A stretch of DNA of 64,000 bases from Actinobacillus lignieresii (GCF_900444945.1 NZ_UFRM01000001.1:1648001-1712000); one strand, 5' to 3'; positions 35,917 to 47,420 are shown, counted from the first letter of the stretch. Translations and numbers: made by a program. The notes: generated by a model not told the origin, from the sequence alone.

Positions 35917-36777
35917 ATGAAAAACATTCTGTCTATTCAATCTCATGTGGTTTACGGTTATGCGGGCAATAAATCCGCTACCTTTCCCATGCAATTGTTA
36001 GGTGTCGATGTTTGGGCGTTGAATACGGTACAATTTTCGAATCATACCCAATACGGTAAATGGAAAGGAATAGTAATGCCGAAAGAACAAATCGGTGAAA
36101 TTATCCAAGGTATTGATGAGATTGGCGAATTGGCAAAATGCGATGCGGTACTTTCCGGTTATATCGGTTCGGCCGAACAAGTCACGGAAATCGTAAACGC
36201 ATTTCATACGGTGAAAAGTCGTAATCCGAATGCGATTTATCTGTGTGATCCGGTCATGGGGCATCCGGATAAAGGCTGTATCGTCGCCGACGGCGTAAAA
36301 GAAGGCTTAATAAAACAGGCAATGGCGCATGCCGATATTATTACGCCGAACTTAGTCGAATTAAGAGAATTAAGCGGTTTAAGCGTAGAAAATTTTGAAC
36401 AAGCGATTGAAGCGGTAAAAGTCATTCTCACCAAAGGACCGAAAAAAGTTTTAGTGAAGCATTTAAGTAAAGTCGGTAAACAAGCGGATAAATTTGAAAT
36501 GCTTTTTGCAACCGAGGAAGGTATTTGGCATATCAGTCGTCCGCTCTATCAATTTAATAAAGAGCCGGTAGGCGTAGGCGATCTGACTGCGGGTTTATTC
36601 TTAGCCAATTTACTGAACGGTAAATCGGATATCGAAGCCTTTGAACATACCGCAAATGCCGTAAATGATGTGATGGAAGTTACCGCAAATTCCGGCGTTT
36701 ACGAACTGCAAATTATTGCCGCTCGAGAATTTATCCTTACACCTCGTAACCAATATAAAGCGATAAAGATTGTTTAA
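35917..36777 (+). CDS. pdxY: Pyridoxal kinase PdxY
   Basis: An enzyme of the vitamin B6 salvage pathway that phosphorylates pyridoxal. At 286 residues it has the exact length of E. coli PdxY. N-terminal [22 protein letters not shown] and the ribokinase-type [15 protein letters not shown] near the C-terminus (ATP and catalytic Asp) are diagnostic. GGGAG lies just upstream of the start, and a clear terminator follows. Confidence 0.95.
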   Translation: MKNILSIQSHVVYGYAGNKSATFPMQLLGVDVWALNTVQFSNHTQYGKWKGIVMPKEQIGEIIQGIDEIGELAKCDAVLSGYIGSAEQVTEIVNAFHTVKSRNPNAIYLCDPVMGHPDKGCIVADGVKEGLIKQAMAHADIITPNLVELRELSGLSVENFEQAIEAVKVILTKGPKKVLVKHLSKVGKQADKFEMLFATEEGIWHISRPLYQFNKEPVGVGDLTAGLFLANLLNGKSDIEAFEHTANAVNDVMEVTANSGVYELQIIAAREFILTPRNQYKAIKIV

Positions 36778-36796
36778 TCGAAATAACCTAAAAATC

Positions 36797-36830
36797 ATGC
36801 CGCTTGTTGTGAAATAAGCGGCATTTTTTA
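36797..36830 (+). terminator. Terminator of pdxY
   Basis: ATGCCGCTT pairs with AAGCGGCAT across ten bases and runs into six T's. Confidence 0.88.
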
Positions 36831-36894
36831 TTCGTTTATTTTAGTGAGTATGGGAAAATCGTTCGTATCTTTCCCTAATCATCAAAAATCAAAA

Positions 36895-36923
36895 ACAAAA
36901 AGGCGTGCCTTTCAACACGCCTT
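36895..36923 (-). terminator. Terminator of tuf
   Basis: On the tuf strand, AAGGCGTG pairs with CACGCCTT across eight bases and is followed by T's. Confidence 0.85.
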
Positions 36924-36964
36924 CTCTTTTAGCATTTCGCTTCAAATATTAAGCTAAAACTTAA

Positions 36965-38176
<1,212 letters not shown>

Positions 38177-38262
38177 TTACAAATGGTACATAACCACATT
38201 AACCAAATGTAGAAATTGTTAATAAATTCAAGACATTGAAAAGATGAAAATAGAAGAAATGC

Positions 38263-38338
38263 TGGTGCTGATAGGCGGATTTGAACCGCCGACCTCACCC
38301 TTACCAAGGGTGCGCTCTACCAACTGAGCTATATCAGC
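38263..38338 (-). tRNA. thrT: tRNA-Thr (anticodon GGT)
   Basis: A 76-nt cloverleaf with encoded CCA. The anticodon loop TTGGTAA reads GGT, and the acceptor GCTGATA pairs with TATCAGC. It is the last tRNA before tuf. Confidence 0.96.
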
Positions 38339-38341
38339 GCT

Positions 38342-38416
<75 letters not shown>

Positions 38417-38460
38417 TGTTCTAAATTCGTCTGTCCGATGTGCGATTCAATTATAAGGAA

Positions 38461-38545
38461 TGGTGGAGGGAGAAGGATTCGAACCTTCGAAGGCTGAGCC
38501 AACAGATTTACAGTCTGCCCCCTTTGGCCACTCGGGAATCCCTCC
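38461..38545 (-). tRNA. tyrU: tRNA-Tyr (anticodon GTA)
   Basis: An 85-nt class II tRNA with a long variable arm and encoded CCA. The anticodon stem-loop GACTGTAAATC reads GTA, and the acceptor GGAGGGA pairs with TCCCTCC. Confidence 0.96.
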
Positions 38546-38581
38546 ACGATTAATTGAATACTTATTTACAACATGCGATAA

Positions 38582-38657
<76 letters not shown>

Positions 38658-38685
38658 GTTGCGTTGTCGTAAGCAAGTGAGGTGC

Positions 38686-39853
<1,168 letters not shown>

Positions 39854-39987
39854 CGAAAAATATGATGATAGCAACGTATCGCATAATTAATCTAAAATAC
39901 CGACAATTAATAGGCGATCAATAGCTAAATTTTTGTTAAGCTAACCGCCTGTTTTTGTAAAATTTCATTTAAAAAAGACCGCTGATT

Positions 39988-40530
39988 ATGAACAAAAAAC
40001 TTTTACTTCCTCTAATTATCTTCTTAGGGCTCACCGTCACTTTTATGGTGCAACTTTCACGTAATGCGCAAGGGGACGATCCTAAAAAATTGGAATCCGC
40101 TTTAGTCGGCAAAACGATTCCGGATTTTCGCTTGGAATCCTTGTTAGACGAAAAACAAATGTTGGATCAAAACGTATTAAAAACAGGTACGCCCCGTTTA
40201 TTAACCGTTTGGGCGACATGGTGTCCGACTTGCTATGCCGAACACGAATATTTAACGCTACTGGCGAAACAAGGCGTGGAAATTGTCGGTGTGGATTATA
40301 AAGACGAACGCTCAAAAGCGATGAGATTCCTCGCCAGTTACGGCAATCCGTACAAAGCGAATATTTACGATCCTAAAGGCTCTTTAGGTTTAGATCTCGG
40401 TGTTTACGGTGCGCCCGAAACCTTTATCATTGACGGCAACGGCGTCATTCATTACCGCCACGCCGGCGATGTAAACGATCAAGTATGGAATCAAGTATTA
40501 AAACCGATTTATGAAAAACTTAAACAGTAA
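39988..40530 (+). CDS. ccmG: Thiol:disulfide interchange protein CcmG/DsbE
   Basis: A membrane-anchored periplasmic thioredoxin-like protein, 180 residues, that keeps apocytochrome c cysteines reduced before heme attachment. N-terminal helix about 5-22; active site WATWCPTCYAEH with Cys79 and Cys82; cis-proline region GVYGAPETFIID. It is the first of three genes ccmG-ccmH-ccmI with short overlaps. The rest of the ccm system (ccmABCDEF) is not in the window. Being next to nrf-type genes is an alternative arrangement, but the CcmI-type third gene argues for ccm. Confidence 0.93.
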   Translation: MNKKLLLPLIIFLGLTVTFMVQLSRNAQGDDPKKLESALVGKTIPDFRLESLLDEKQMLDQNVLKTGTPRLLTVWATWCPTCYAEHEYLTLLAKQGVEIVGVDYKDERSKAMRFLASYGNPYKANIYDPKGSLGLDLGVYGAPETFIIDGNGVIHYRHAGDVNDQVWNQVLKPIYEKLKQ

Positions 40531-40534
40531 CAGT

Positions 40535-41002
40535 ATGAAAAAATTTCTCTCTCTTTTTATATTTGCAACAACCGTGGTAAAGGCCGCACCTATCGAGGTT
40601 AATCAATTCGATTCGGCACAACAAGAATCGGATTATCATGCGTTAATCCAAGAGCTGCGTTGTCCGCAATGTCAGAATAATAATATCGCCGATTCTAACG
40701 CTACCATCGCGACAGATATGCGCTTCAAAACCTTGGAACTGCTTAAACAGGGTAAAAGTAAAAATGAAGTGGTGGATTATATGATTGAGCGTTACGGTAA
40801 CTTCGTGACGTATGATCCGCCGCTGACACCGGCAACCGTGTTACTTTGGGCATTACCGGTAGCGTTGTTATTGCTGGGCTTCGGTTTAATTTGGGGACGA
40901 AAATCCAAAGCGAAACAAGCGGTTAAATCCGAACAAAATTCTGCAAAGGCAGAGATTGATCAAGCACGTTTAAATCAAATTCTTAACAATAAGGACGACT
41001 AA
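40535..41002 (+). CDS. ccmH: Cytochrome c maturation protein CcmH
   Basis: A membrane-anchored thiol reductant for apocytochrome c. The start at 40535 gives 155 residues with a signal peptide (ending VVKA); an in-frame start at 40511, overlapping ccmG, is possible. The redox motif LRCPQCQNNNIADSNA (Cys43, Cys46) is diagnostic of the CcmH/NrfF family. A C-terminal helix (about 98-115) anchors it. NrfF is the close alternative, but the following gene is CcmI-like. Confidence 0.9.
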   Translation: MKKFLSLFIFATTVVKAAPIEVNQFDSAQQESDYHALIQELRCPQCQNNNIADSNATIATDMRFKTLELLKQGKSKNEVVDYMIERYGNFVTYDPPLTPATVLLWALPVALLLLGFGLIWGRKSKAKQAVKSEQNSAKAEIDQARLNQILNNKDD

Positions 41003-41916
41003 TGAATTTTTGGATCATTATTGCGCTAATTACCATCGTCATCTGCTTTATTGCTTTCTATCCGTTATTAAAAAAGACCGCCAAAAGCGACTCGACCAAA
41101 CGCGACAGTTTAAATAAAGCCTTCTATTTGGATCGTTTAAAAGAAGTCGAACGTGAAGCGAATGAAGGGGTGATTGACGACCCTGAAAAAACCAAATTGG
41201 AACTTCAACAAAGTTTATTGGACGATATTCCCGAGCAAGCACAGACGCAACAAGCGCAACAAACTAAATCGGGTAAAGTTTTGTTTGTCGGTCTATTGTT
41301 AGCAGTGGGCGCTATCGGTACCGCCGCTTATGTTAGCGTCGGTTCGTGGCAAGCCGGTAATATGATTGATATGACTCATAAGAAATTAGAATATTTTTAT
41401 GAGCGTATTAAAAATGAAGAGACCAATCCGCTATCCGAACAAGAGCTAAATCAATTTGCGATGGCATTACGCGTCGAATTACAAAATAAACCGAATGATG
41501 CCAAAGGTTGGTTTATGTTAGGTCAAATCGGCATGGCGAAAGATGACGGTCAATTAGCACTGGAAAGCTATGAAAAAGCCAGCAAACTGGACCCGAAAAA
41601 TCTGCAATATAAAGGCAGCTACGCGCAAGTGCTGATGTTCTCGCAAGATCAAGCGGATAAGGACAGAGGTAAAGCGGTGTTAAAAGAAATTTTACGTGAA
41701 GATCATACCAATTTAGATGCGCTCAGCTTACTGGCTTTCAGTTCTTTTGAAGAACAAGACTATAAAATGGCGGCAATGACTTGGGGCATGATGCTAAAAC
41801 TGATTCCTGAAGGCGAACCGCGCCGCGCTACGGTAGAAAAAAGTATCAATATGGCAATGTCGATGTTGCAAGAGCAAGAAAGCAAACAACCGGCTAAAGC
41901 GGAAGAGAAAAAATAA
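41002..41916 (+). CDS. ccmI: Cytochrome c maturation protein CcmI (TPR)
   Basis: A membrane protein of 304 residues that holds apocytochrome c for the heme lyase. Two membrane helices (2-23 and about 92-111) flank the CcmI N-terminal cytoplasmic region (FYLDRLKEVEREANEG). The C-terminal periplasmic part (about 155-285) has TPR repeats, including KGWFMLGQIGMAKDDGQLALESYEKASKL. Its ATG overlaps the ccmH stop by one base. The two-helix N-terminus is what separates it from NrfG. Confidence 0.9.
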   Translation: MNFWIIIALITIVICFIAFYPLLKKTAKSDSTKRDSLNKAFYLDRLKEVEREANEGVIDDPEKTKLELQQSLLDDIPEQAQTQQAQQTKSGKVLFVGLLLAVGAIGTAAYVSVGSWQAGNMIDMTHKKLEYFYERIKNEETNPLSEQELNQFAMALRVELQNKPNDAKGWFMLGQIGMAKDDGQLALESYEKASKLDPKNLQYKGSYAQVLMFSQDQADKDRGKAVLKEILREDHTNLDALSLLAFSSFEEQDYKMAAMTWGMMLKLIPEGEPRRATVEKSINMAMSMLQEQESKQPAKAEEKK

Positions 41917-41945
41917 TAACATTTTAGCGAACTAAAAACTGATTC

Positions 41946-41965
41946 GGGCGGGTTTATACCCGCCC
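41946..41965 (+). terminator. GC-rich hairpin after ccmI
   Basis: GGGCGGG pairs with CCCGCCC across six bases. No T-run follows, so it may be a stabiliser rather than a full terminator. Confidence 0.5.
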
Positions 41966-41987
41966 TAAAATTGCAAAAGGATAAATA

Positions 41988-42572
41988 ATGTTAAGTAAAG
42001 AGACATTAAAAATCGGTTTGGTTTCCGTTTCGGACCGTGCCTCCGGCGGCGTTTACCAAGACCAAGGTATTCCCGAATTACAAGCGTGGTTGGAATCCGT
42101 ATTAACCGCCCCGTTTGAAGTGGAAACATGTTTAATTCCGGACGAGCAAGCTATCATTGAGCAAACATTAATTGAATTGGTGGATACGCACCACTGCCAT
42201 TTAGTCTTAACCACCGGCGGTACCGGACCGGCAAAACGAGACGTCACGCCGGATGCGACCCTTGCGGTGGCACATCGTGAAATGCCGGGCTTCGGCGAAC
42301 AAATGCGTCAAGTAAGCTTGCATTTCGTACCGACCGCAATTCTTTCTCGCCAAGTTGGTGTTATTCGTCACGACTCGCTAATTTTAAATTTACCGGGGCA
42401 GCCGAAAGCAATTAAAGAAACTCTTGAAGGGGTAAAAGACGCACAAGGTAATACGCTGGTACGAGGCGTTTTCAGCGCCGTGCCGTATTGCTTACAACTA
42501 TTAAGTGATATTTATATCGACACTCGCTCTGAAATCTGCGAAAGTTTCCGTCCGAAATCAGCAAGAAGATAA
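41988..42572 (+). CDS. mog: Molybdopterin adenylyltransferase Mog
   Basis: This enzyme adenylylates molybdopterin before molybdate insertion. It has 194 residues, like E. coli Mog (195). The signature LTTGGTGPAKRDVTPDAT and the N-terminal GLVSVSDRASGGVYQDQGIP mark the MoaB/Mog family; the length and the C-terminal NLPGQPKAIKETL favour Mog. The product is needed for NapA. Confidence 0.93.
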   Translation: MLSKETLKIGLVSVSDRASGGVYQDQGIPELQAWLESVLTAPFEVETCLIPDEQAIIEQTLIELVDTHHCHLVLTTGGTGPAKRDVTPDATLAVAHREMPGFGEQMRQVSLHFVPTAILSRQVGVIRHDSLILNLPGQPKAIKETLEGVKDAQGNTLVRGVFSAVPYCLQLLSDIYIDTRSEICESFRPKSARR

Positions 42573-42580
42573 TCTTTAAA

Positions 42581-42670
42581 ACCACGGAGCACCTGATAAC
42601 TCGGAAAACTAAACAAGCGGTCAAATTTACTGAAAATTTTACATTCCGAGTAATCTGCGTTATCCGCGGT
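42581..42670. other. Nested inverted repeat around an uptake signal, mog-glnB intergenic
   Basis: ACCACGGA (42581) faces TCCGCGGT (42663-42670), and inside it ACTCGGAA (42599-42606) faces TTCCGAGT (42644-42651). A single ACAAGCGGTC lies at the centre. It may be the mog terminator and/or an uptake site. Confidence 0.5.
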
Positions 42671-42682
42671 GATTAAAAATAG

Positions 42683-43030
<348 letters not shown>

Positions 43031-43102
43031 TTAGTGGATCTCCCCTTATAGGAGAAAAACAACTTGTGAAGTATTTAGCATTAACATTCAAATAGGAACA
43101 CT

Positions 43103-43585
43103 ATGAAACAAACCGGCATCAAATGGTTGTGGCTGAGTTTAGCGACGATTATTATTGATCTATGGACCAAATACCTTGTAGTACAACGCTTTGAGTTATA
43201 TGAAAGCGTAAACGTATTGCCCGTTTTTAATTTAACTTATGTACGCAACTACGGTGCGGCATTCAGCTTTTTGGCTGATCACGGCGGTTGGCAGAAATAT
43301 TTCTTCTTAGGATTAGCCGTTGTTATTTCACTGGGTTTAATCGTGATGCTGTGGCGCAATCAAGCGGTCAAAAAATTGGAAAATTCTGCGTATGCCCTGA
43401 TTATCGGCGGCGCAATCGGTAATGCAATTGACCGTGCTTATAACGGTTATGTGGTTGATTTCTTTGATTTTTATTGGGATATCTATCATTATCCCGTGTT
43501 TAATGTGGCGGACATTGCCATTGTAGTGGGTGCGGGATTGCTCATCTTGGAAGCATTCCTCGACAAAAAGAAAAAGAGTGATTAA
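43103..43585 (+). CDS. lspA: Lipoprotein signal peptidase
   Basis: An inner-membrane aspartic protease that cuts prolipoprotein signal peptides. It has 160 residues with four membrane helices. The catalytic aspartates sit in GGAIGNAIDRAYNGYVVDF and PVFNVADIAI. It is directly followed by ispH with no gap, as in E. coli. Substrates in this window include LptM and the patatin-like lipoprotein. It contains an internal uptake-signal core near 43358. Confidence 0.96.
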   Translation: MKQTGIKWLWLSLATIIIDLWTKYLVVQRFELYESVNVLPVFNLTYVRNYGAAFSFLADHGGWQKYFFLGLAVVISLGLIVMLWRNQAVKKLENSAYALIIGGAIGNAIDRAYNGYVVDFFDFYWDIYHYPVFNVADIAIVVGAGLLILEAFLDKKKKSD

Positions 43586-44530
43586 ATGAATATTTTATTA
43601 GCAAACCCAAGAGGTTTCTGTGCCGGCGTTGATCGAGCGATTTCGATTGTGGAACTTGCCCTTGAAATTCACGGCGCACCGATTTATGTACGTCACGAAG
43701 TGGTACATAACCGCTTTGTGGTGGACGGTTTAAAAGCCAAAGGTGCGGTGTTTGTCGAAGAGTTGGACGAAGTGCCGGACGGTGCGATTGTGATTTTCTC
43801 GGCACACGGTGTCTCGCAAGAGGTTCGCCAAGAAGCTAAACGCCGCGGCTTAAAAGTATTTGACGCAACTTGCCCGTTAGTAACAAAAGTACATATGCAA
43901 GTGGCTCGTGCCAGCAAAAAAGGCACTAAAGCGATTTTAATCGGACATGAAGGTCATCCGGAAGTGATCGGCACGATGGGGCAATACGATAACCAAGACG
44001 CCGGTATATTCTTGGTGGAATCGGTCGAAGATATTGCCAAACTGCCGGTCAGCAGCCAAGACGATTTAACTTTTATGACGCAAACCACACTTTCGATTGA
44101 CGACACCAGCGATGTGATTGAAGCGTTAAAAGAGAAATATCCGGCAATTCAAGGCCCGCGCAAAAACGATATTTGTTATGCGACAACCAACCGCCAACAA
44201 GCGGTACGAGAATTGGCAAAACAGTCTCAGCTTGTATTAGTGGTCGGTTCCAAAAATTCGTCAAATTCTAACCGCTTGGCAGAACTGGCTTCACGTATGG
44301 GTGTGCCGTCTAAATTGATTGACGGTCCTCAAGATATTGATCCGAGCTGGTTGGACGGTGTGGAAACTATCGGCATTACCGCCGGTGCATCGGCACCGGA
44401 AGTTTTAGTACAATCGGTGGTTGAACACTTAAAAACTTTAGGTGTAACCGGTGTGAGCAACTTAGAAGGTTGTGAAGAAAATATGGTATTTGAAGTGCCG
44501 AAAGAACTACGTATTCATGAGGTGAAATAA
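43586..44530 (+). CDS. ispH: 4-hydroxy-3-methylbut-2-enyl diphosphate reductase
   Basis: An iron-sulfur enzyme of the last step of the MEP isoprenoid pathway, making IPP and DMAPP. It has 314 residues. The three cluster cysteines are in [10 protein letters not shown] (Cys12), [10 protein letters not shown] and [22 protein letters not shown] holds the conserved substrate-site residues. Its stop overlaps the sdhE start by one base. Confidence 0.97.
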   Translation: MNILLANPRGFCAGVDRAISIVELALEIHGAPIYVRHEVVHNRFVVDGLKAKGAVFVEELDEVPDGAIVIFSAHGVSQEVRQEAKRRGLKVFDATCPLVTKVHMQVARASKKGTKAILIGHEGHPEVIGTMGQYDNQDAGIFLVESVEDIAKLPVSSQDDLTFMTQTTLSIDDTSDVIEALKEKYPAIQGPRKNDICYATTNRQQAVRELAKQSQLVLVVGSKNSSNSNRLAELASRMGVPSKLIDGPQDIDPSWLDGVETIGITAGASAPEVLVQSVVEHLKTLGVTGVSNLEGCEENMVFEVPKELRIHEVK

Positions 44531-44778
44531 TGGCTGAATTAAATCGTTTTAGAATTGAGTGGGAATGCCGCCGTGGTATGCGCGAATTAGACAAAATGAT
44601 TATGCCTTTTTACAAAGCGCATTTTGATGAGTTAAGCGAAGCACAGCAACAAACTTTTGTGGCAATGCTCAAATATACCGATCCGGAATTATTCCGCTGG
44701 TTTATGCACCAAGCCCCGGCACCAACACAAGAAATGACCGATTTAATCGAATTGATTCGTTCTAAAATCGAGCGTTAA
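44530..44778 (+). CDS. sdhE: FAD assembly factor SdhE
   Basis: A cytoplasmic protein of 82 residues that helps attach FAD covalently to SdhA or FrdA. The diagnostic RGxxE motif is present (CRRGMRELD), with the YgfY-type core FVAMLKYTDPELFRWF. With frdABCD at 49768-53072 and no sdh genes seen, its client here is probably FrdA. It is translationally coupled to ispH. Confidence 0.93.
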   Translation: MAELNRFRIEWECRRGMRELDKMIMPFYKAHFDELSEAQQQTFVAMLKYTDPELFRWFMHQAPAPTQEMTDLIELIRSKIER

Positions 44779-44790
44779 TTTACCCTCTTA

Positions 44791-44835
44791 CAAGCGGTTG
44801 TTTTTGGTAAAAATTTTGCTAAAAACAACCGCTTG
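44791..44835. terminator. Bidirectional USS-pair terminator between sdhE and the chuY-like gene
   Basis: Perfect 15-base arms CAAGCGGTTGTTTTT and AAAAACAACCGCTTG lie between convergent operons. Confidence 0.82.
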
Positions 44836-44846
44836 CTTTTCTACAC

Positions 44847-45446
44847 TTATTGCATCACAGATAAAATTTTATGATTGAGATCTTGACGTTCGAGTACACA
44901 TAGCACCGCTTTTGCCAATGCATTACGGCTCATATAGCACTTAGGTATTTCCGTCGCATTTTCGATTAAACGAAAGGTTTCGCCTTCGTCCGTATTCAGT
45001 CCGCACGGGCGGAGAATCGTCCAATTTAACGCGCTTTCACGCAGTAGGTTTTCCGCCTGTGTTTTTTCTCGTAACGCTTCTCCCAGTACTTGTTTCCCTC
45101 GTTCGGATACAAATTCCCATTGCTCACCGCAACCCATACTGGTAATAAAAATAAAACGAGCGGTAGGTGCATATTTCAGCATGGCACGAATAATATTGAT
45201 ATTGCCGGCGGCATCGCTACGTACACCGTCTTTTTTGCCACCGATATAGCTAATCACCACTTTTGGCGAATATTGCTGCATCACCGCTTCACAGGCTTCC
45301 GGTGACATTACATCGGCAACCGCCGTTTGGCGATCCGCAAAAAACGGATCATCCGAAGGTCGGCGCAATACAGAGACGATCGGTTGTTCGGCCGCTCCCA
45401 GTAATGCACGTCCGGCTAAGCCGTTGGCTCCAAATAATAAAATCAT
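44847..45446 (-). CDS. chuY: ChuY-like NAD(P)-binding reductase, predicted anaerobilin reductase
   Basis: A 199-residue Rossmann-fold protein of the NAD(P)H-binding/SDR-like group. MILLFGANGLAGRALLG opens the nucleotide-binding site (GxxGxxG). FIFITSMGCG and the C-terminal half fit the short, biliverdin-reductase-like family. Its ATG overlaps the stop of the fused chuWX gene by one base, so it is co-translated. In E. coli O157:H7, chuW-chuX-chuY is the known anaerobic heme set and ChuY reduces anaerobilin. The order and size match, but the family match is by context rather than unique residues. A generic SDR is the alternative. Confidence 0.72.
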   Translation of the reverse strand: MILLFGANGLAGRALLGAAEQPIVSVLRRPSDDPFFADRQTAVADVMSPEACEAVMQQYSPKVVISYIGGKKDGVRSDAAGNINIIRAMLKYAPTARFIFITSMGCGEQWEFVSERGKQVLGEALREKTQAENLLRESALNWTILRPCGLNTDEGETFRLIENATEIPKCYMSRNALAKAVLCVLERQDLNHKILSVMQ

Positions 45447-47266
45447 TACTCACCCTTAATTAATTGACGCATAAAGTCGATTTGATTTTGGCGTAAATTA
45501 CGATCTTCATCACGTCCGACAAAGATTTTAAACATTGCGCCGCCTTGATGGTTAATAAAGTTAAGCGATACGGTATGTTTGCCCATAAACGGACGCTCAA
45601 GTAAATAAATCGCCGCACAGTTTTCATAACGAAGGTGACCGTGTACGCCGCCTTCCTGAGCGTGATCGAAATTGTAAAAACCTCTGCCGATTTGACCGCT
45701 TGGTAACTTGCCGGTGACCTCAACCACTGCATCCGGCGTGTGTGCAATAAAGGTTACTGCATCTTCTAGCGTTGCTAACGCTTGCATAATTTCCACAAAA
45801 CGTGCGCCGTCCGTTTTGGTGACCATTTCCGCCGGTAAGCAGCTAATCACTTCTTCTAAGCTACATTGTTTCATACCGGCAACCATTTCTAAAATTTGTC
45901 CCGGATTTTCGGCAAGTGATTGACGTAATTCGCTTAATTGTTCTTCACTTAATTTAACCATGCTGTTCTCCTTTTTATCTTCTGTGGGTAGCGTGAGCAT
46001 TAATTTACGGATCAAAGTCGGTGACCAGTATCGACCGCTGATATTCAAGCGAGCGATGCCGTCTTGATCAATGTTTAATAAAGATAATTGCTGCCATTGC
46101 ATCAGCAATTTCATTGCTTTCGGGTTATGTTTAAATAACTTAATATCCAGATAACCCAGTTCTAAATCGTGTTGCACGACACCAAGTAACGGCTTATTCG
46201 CACCGTGTTTACTTAAAAACGACAGCGCTTTTTTATCTGCCGGTGTGTCTAAATAAGTTTGTAGTGTGGAATGTACTTGGAAACTATAACCGCCGAAATT
46301 ACCACCTGCGCCGGAGCCGAAGGCAAGACACGGCATATTGGATTTGACTAACGTGTTATAACGGTTACGTTCCCCGCGATTCGGGAAAGCAAAGTGGTTA
46401 TTACTTACTTGTTGCCAACCTGCGTTTTGTAAATGTTCTACCGCATAAGCATAATGCTGCGCTTGAACTTCAAAACTTGCGGCGGCAGGTAGAGAACCGT
46501 GTTCGATCATCTTGTTAATCGGTAAAAACGGATAATTATTAAACGCATAAATATCCAAACCGGATAACGGTAGAGTGCTTGCCACTTGAATATCGTTCGC
46601 CCAAACTTCATCCGTTTGATTCGGTAAGCCGAAAATTAAATCGGCAACGACAACCGCATCCAATTCGCACAAGGCTTTGAGATATGCGTAAGCTTCTTCG
46701 CCGCTATGTTTACGTCCTAAACGTTTACGAATTTTTGAGTTAAAGGTTTGAATACCGATTGAAATACGATTCGCACCGGCAGCTACGCAAGCACGCGCCT
46801 TTTCAATATCAAAATGACTGATACGCCCTTCAATCGTAAACTCGCAATCGTCCGCTAACGGTAAATATTGATAGCAGGCTTTGATTAAGCGGACTAAATC
46901 TTCGGTATCCAAGGCGGTTGGTGTTCCGCCGCCAAAATAAACCGCTTTGATTTTACCGTTACCTTGGCGGATACCGGCTTCATACGCCAATTCTTCAATC
47001 AGTTTATCGGTATAGATTTTACTGCATTCTTGTTTCCACGCATTACGGTAAAAACCACAGAAAATACAGTGACCGGCACAAAAAGGGATATGGACATATG
47101 CTAAACCGTCTTGTTTGAGGGCGTGAATAGCGGCTTGTCCCCATACGCTCTGCCATTCTTGTTGCGGTACGACTTCACCGCCCCAGATCGGCATTAACGC
47201 CTGACGTTCGGGAAATGCTTTCGGAGCGGCTTGGCTTGCCTGCCAATTTGTTGTTGTAATCATCAT
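45446..47266 (-). CDS. Fused radical-SAM heme-opening enzyme (ChuW/HutW) and heme carrier (ChuX/HutX)
   Basis: One open frame of 606 residues from the ATG at 47266 (ATG ATG pair after GAGAAAG; an upstream start at 47308 is less likely). Residues 1 to about 430 are an HemN-like radical-SAM domain with CAGHCIFC (Cys63, Cys67, Cys70; CX3CX2C), AVYFGGGTPTALDTEDL and RISIGIQTFN, as in ChuW/HutW, which opens heme to anaerobilin without oxygen. Residues 436-606 are a complete ChuX/HutX heme-binding domain (MVKLSEEQLSEL to the C-terminus). These are usually separate genes. Here there is no stop between them, but a strong ribosome site and ATG lie at the join. An alternative HutX of 171 residues could therefore be made from 45961. 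Confidence 0.88.
   Translation of the reverse strand: MMITTTNWQASQAAPKAFPERQALMPIWGGEVVPQQEWQSVWGQAAIHALKQDGLAYVHIPFCAGHCIFCGFYRNAWKQECSKIYTDKLIEELAYEAGIRQGNGKIKAVYFGGGTPTALDTEDLVRLIKACYQYLPLADDCEFTIEGRISHFDIEKARACVAAGANRISIGIQTFNSKIRKRLGRKHSGEEAYAYLKALCELDAVVVADLIFGLPNQTDEVWANDIQVASTLPLSGLDIYAFNNYPFLPINKMIEHGSLPAAASFEVQAQHYAYAVEHLQNAGWQQVSNNHFAFPNRGERNRYNTLVKSNMPCLAFGSGAGGNFGGYSFQVHSTLQTYLDTPADKKALSFLSKHGANKPLLGVVQHDLELGYLDIKLFKHNPKAMKLLMQWQQLSLLNIDQDGIARLNISGRYWSPTLIRKLMLTLPTEDKKENSMVKLSEEQLSELRQSLAENPGQILEMVAGMKQCSLEEVISCLPAEMVTKTDGARFVEIMQALATLEDAVTFIAHTPDAVVEVTGKLPSGQIGRGFYNFDHAQEGGVHGHLRYENCAAIYLLERPFMGKHTVSLNFINHQGGAMFKIFVGRDEDRNLRQNQIDFMRQLIKGE
45959..45973 (-). promoter_or_regulatory. 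Internal ribosome binding site and ATG for a separate ChuX/HutX
   Basis: On the gene strand AAGGAG (45973-45968) lies six bases before ATG (45961-45959). The protein there is the in-frame linker PTEDKKENS between the two domains. The full-strength site suggests that the carrier domain is also made alone. Confidence 0.7.
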
Positions 47267-47299
47267 CACTTTCTCAATTCTTTCAAAACGAAGAAAGGA

Positions 47300-47341
47300 T
47301 TTATACAAAATCTAATTGTAAATGATATTGATTCTTATCAA
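47300..47341 (-). promoter_or_regulatory. FNR-type promoter of the chuWX-chuY operon
   Basis: TTGATTCTTATCAA at 47328-47341 is a perfect FNR box. On the operon strand TATAAA (47305-47300) is 32 bp away centre to centre, the class II geometry. The flanking AATGATATTGATTCTTATC matches the 19-base Fur consensus at 12 positions, so combined oxygen and iron control is possible. The FNR match is strong; the Fur match is weak. Confidence 0.75.
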
Positions 47342-47372
47342 TATTTGTCGAGTTAATAAGCATTATCCTTAT

Positions 47373-47403
47373 AAAAAAGCAGAGCGATTCGCTCTGCTTT
47401 TTT
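47373..47403 (-). terminator. Terminator of the GST gene
   Basis: GCAGAGCG pairs with CGCTCTGC across two to four bases, flanked by A-run and T-run. It can act in both directions. Confidence 0.85.
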
Positions 47404-47420
47404 CGTTTATTAATGAAAGA

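Noticed and set aside
47320..47345. Clear Fur box upstream of chuWX
   Set aside because: Only 12 of 19 bases match in the best registers, and the same bases are better explained by the perfect FNR box. Kept only as a possibility.
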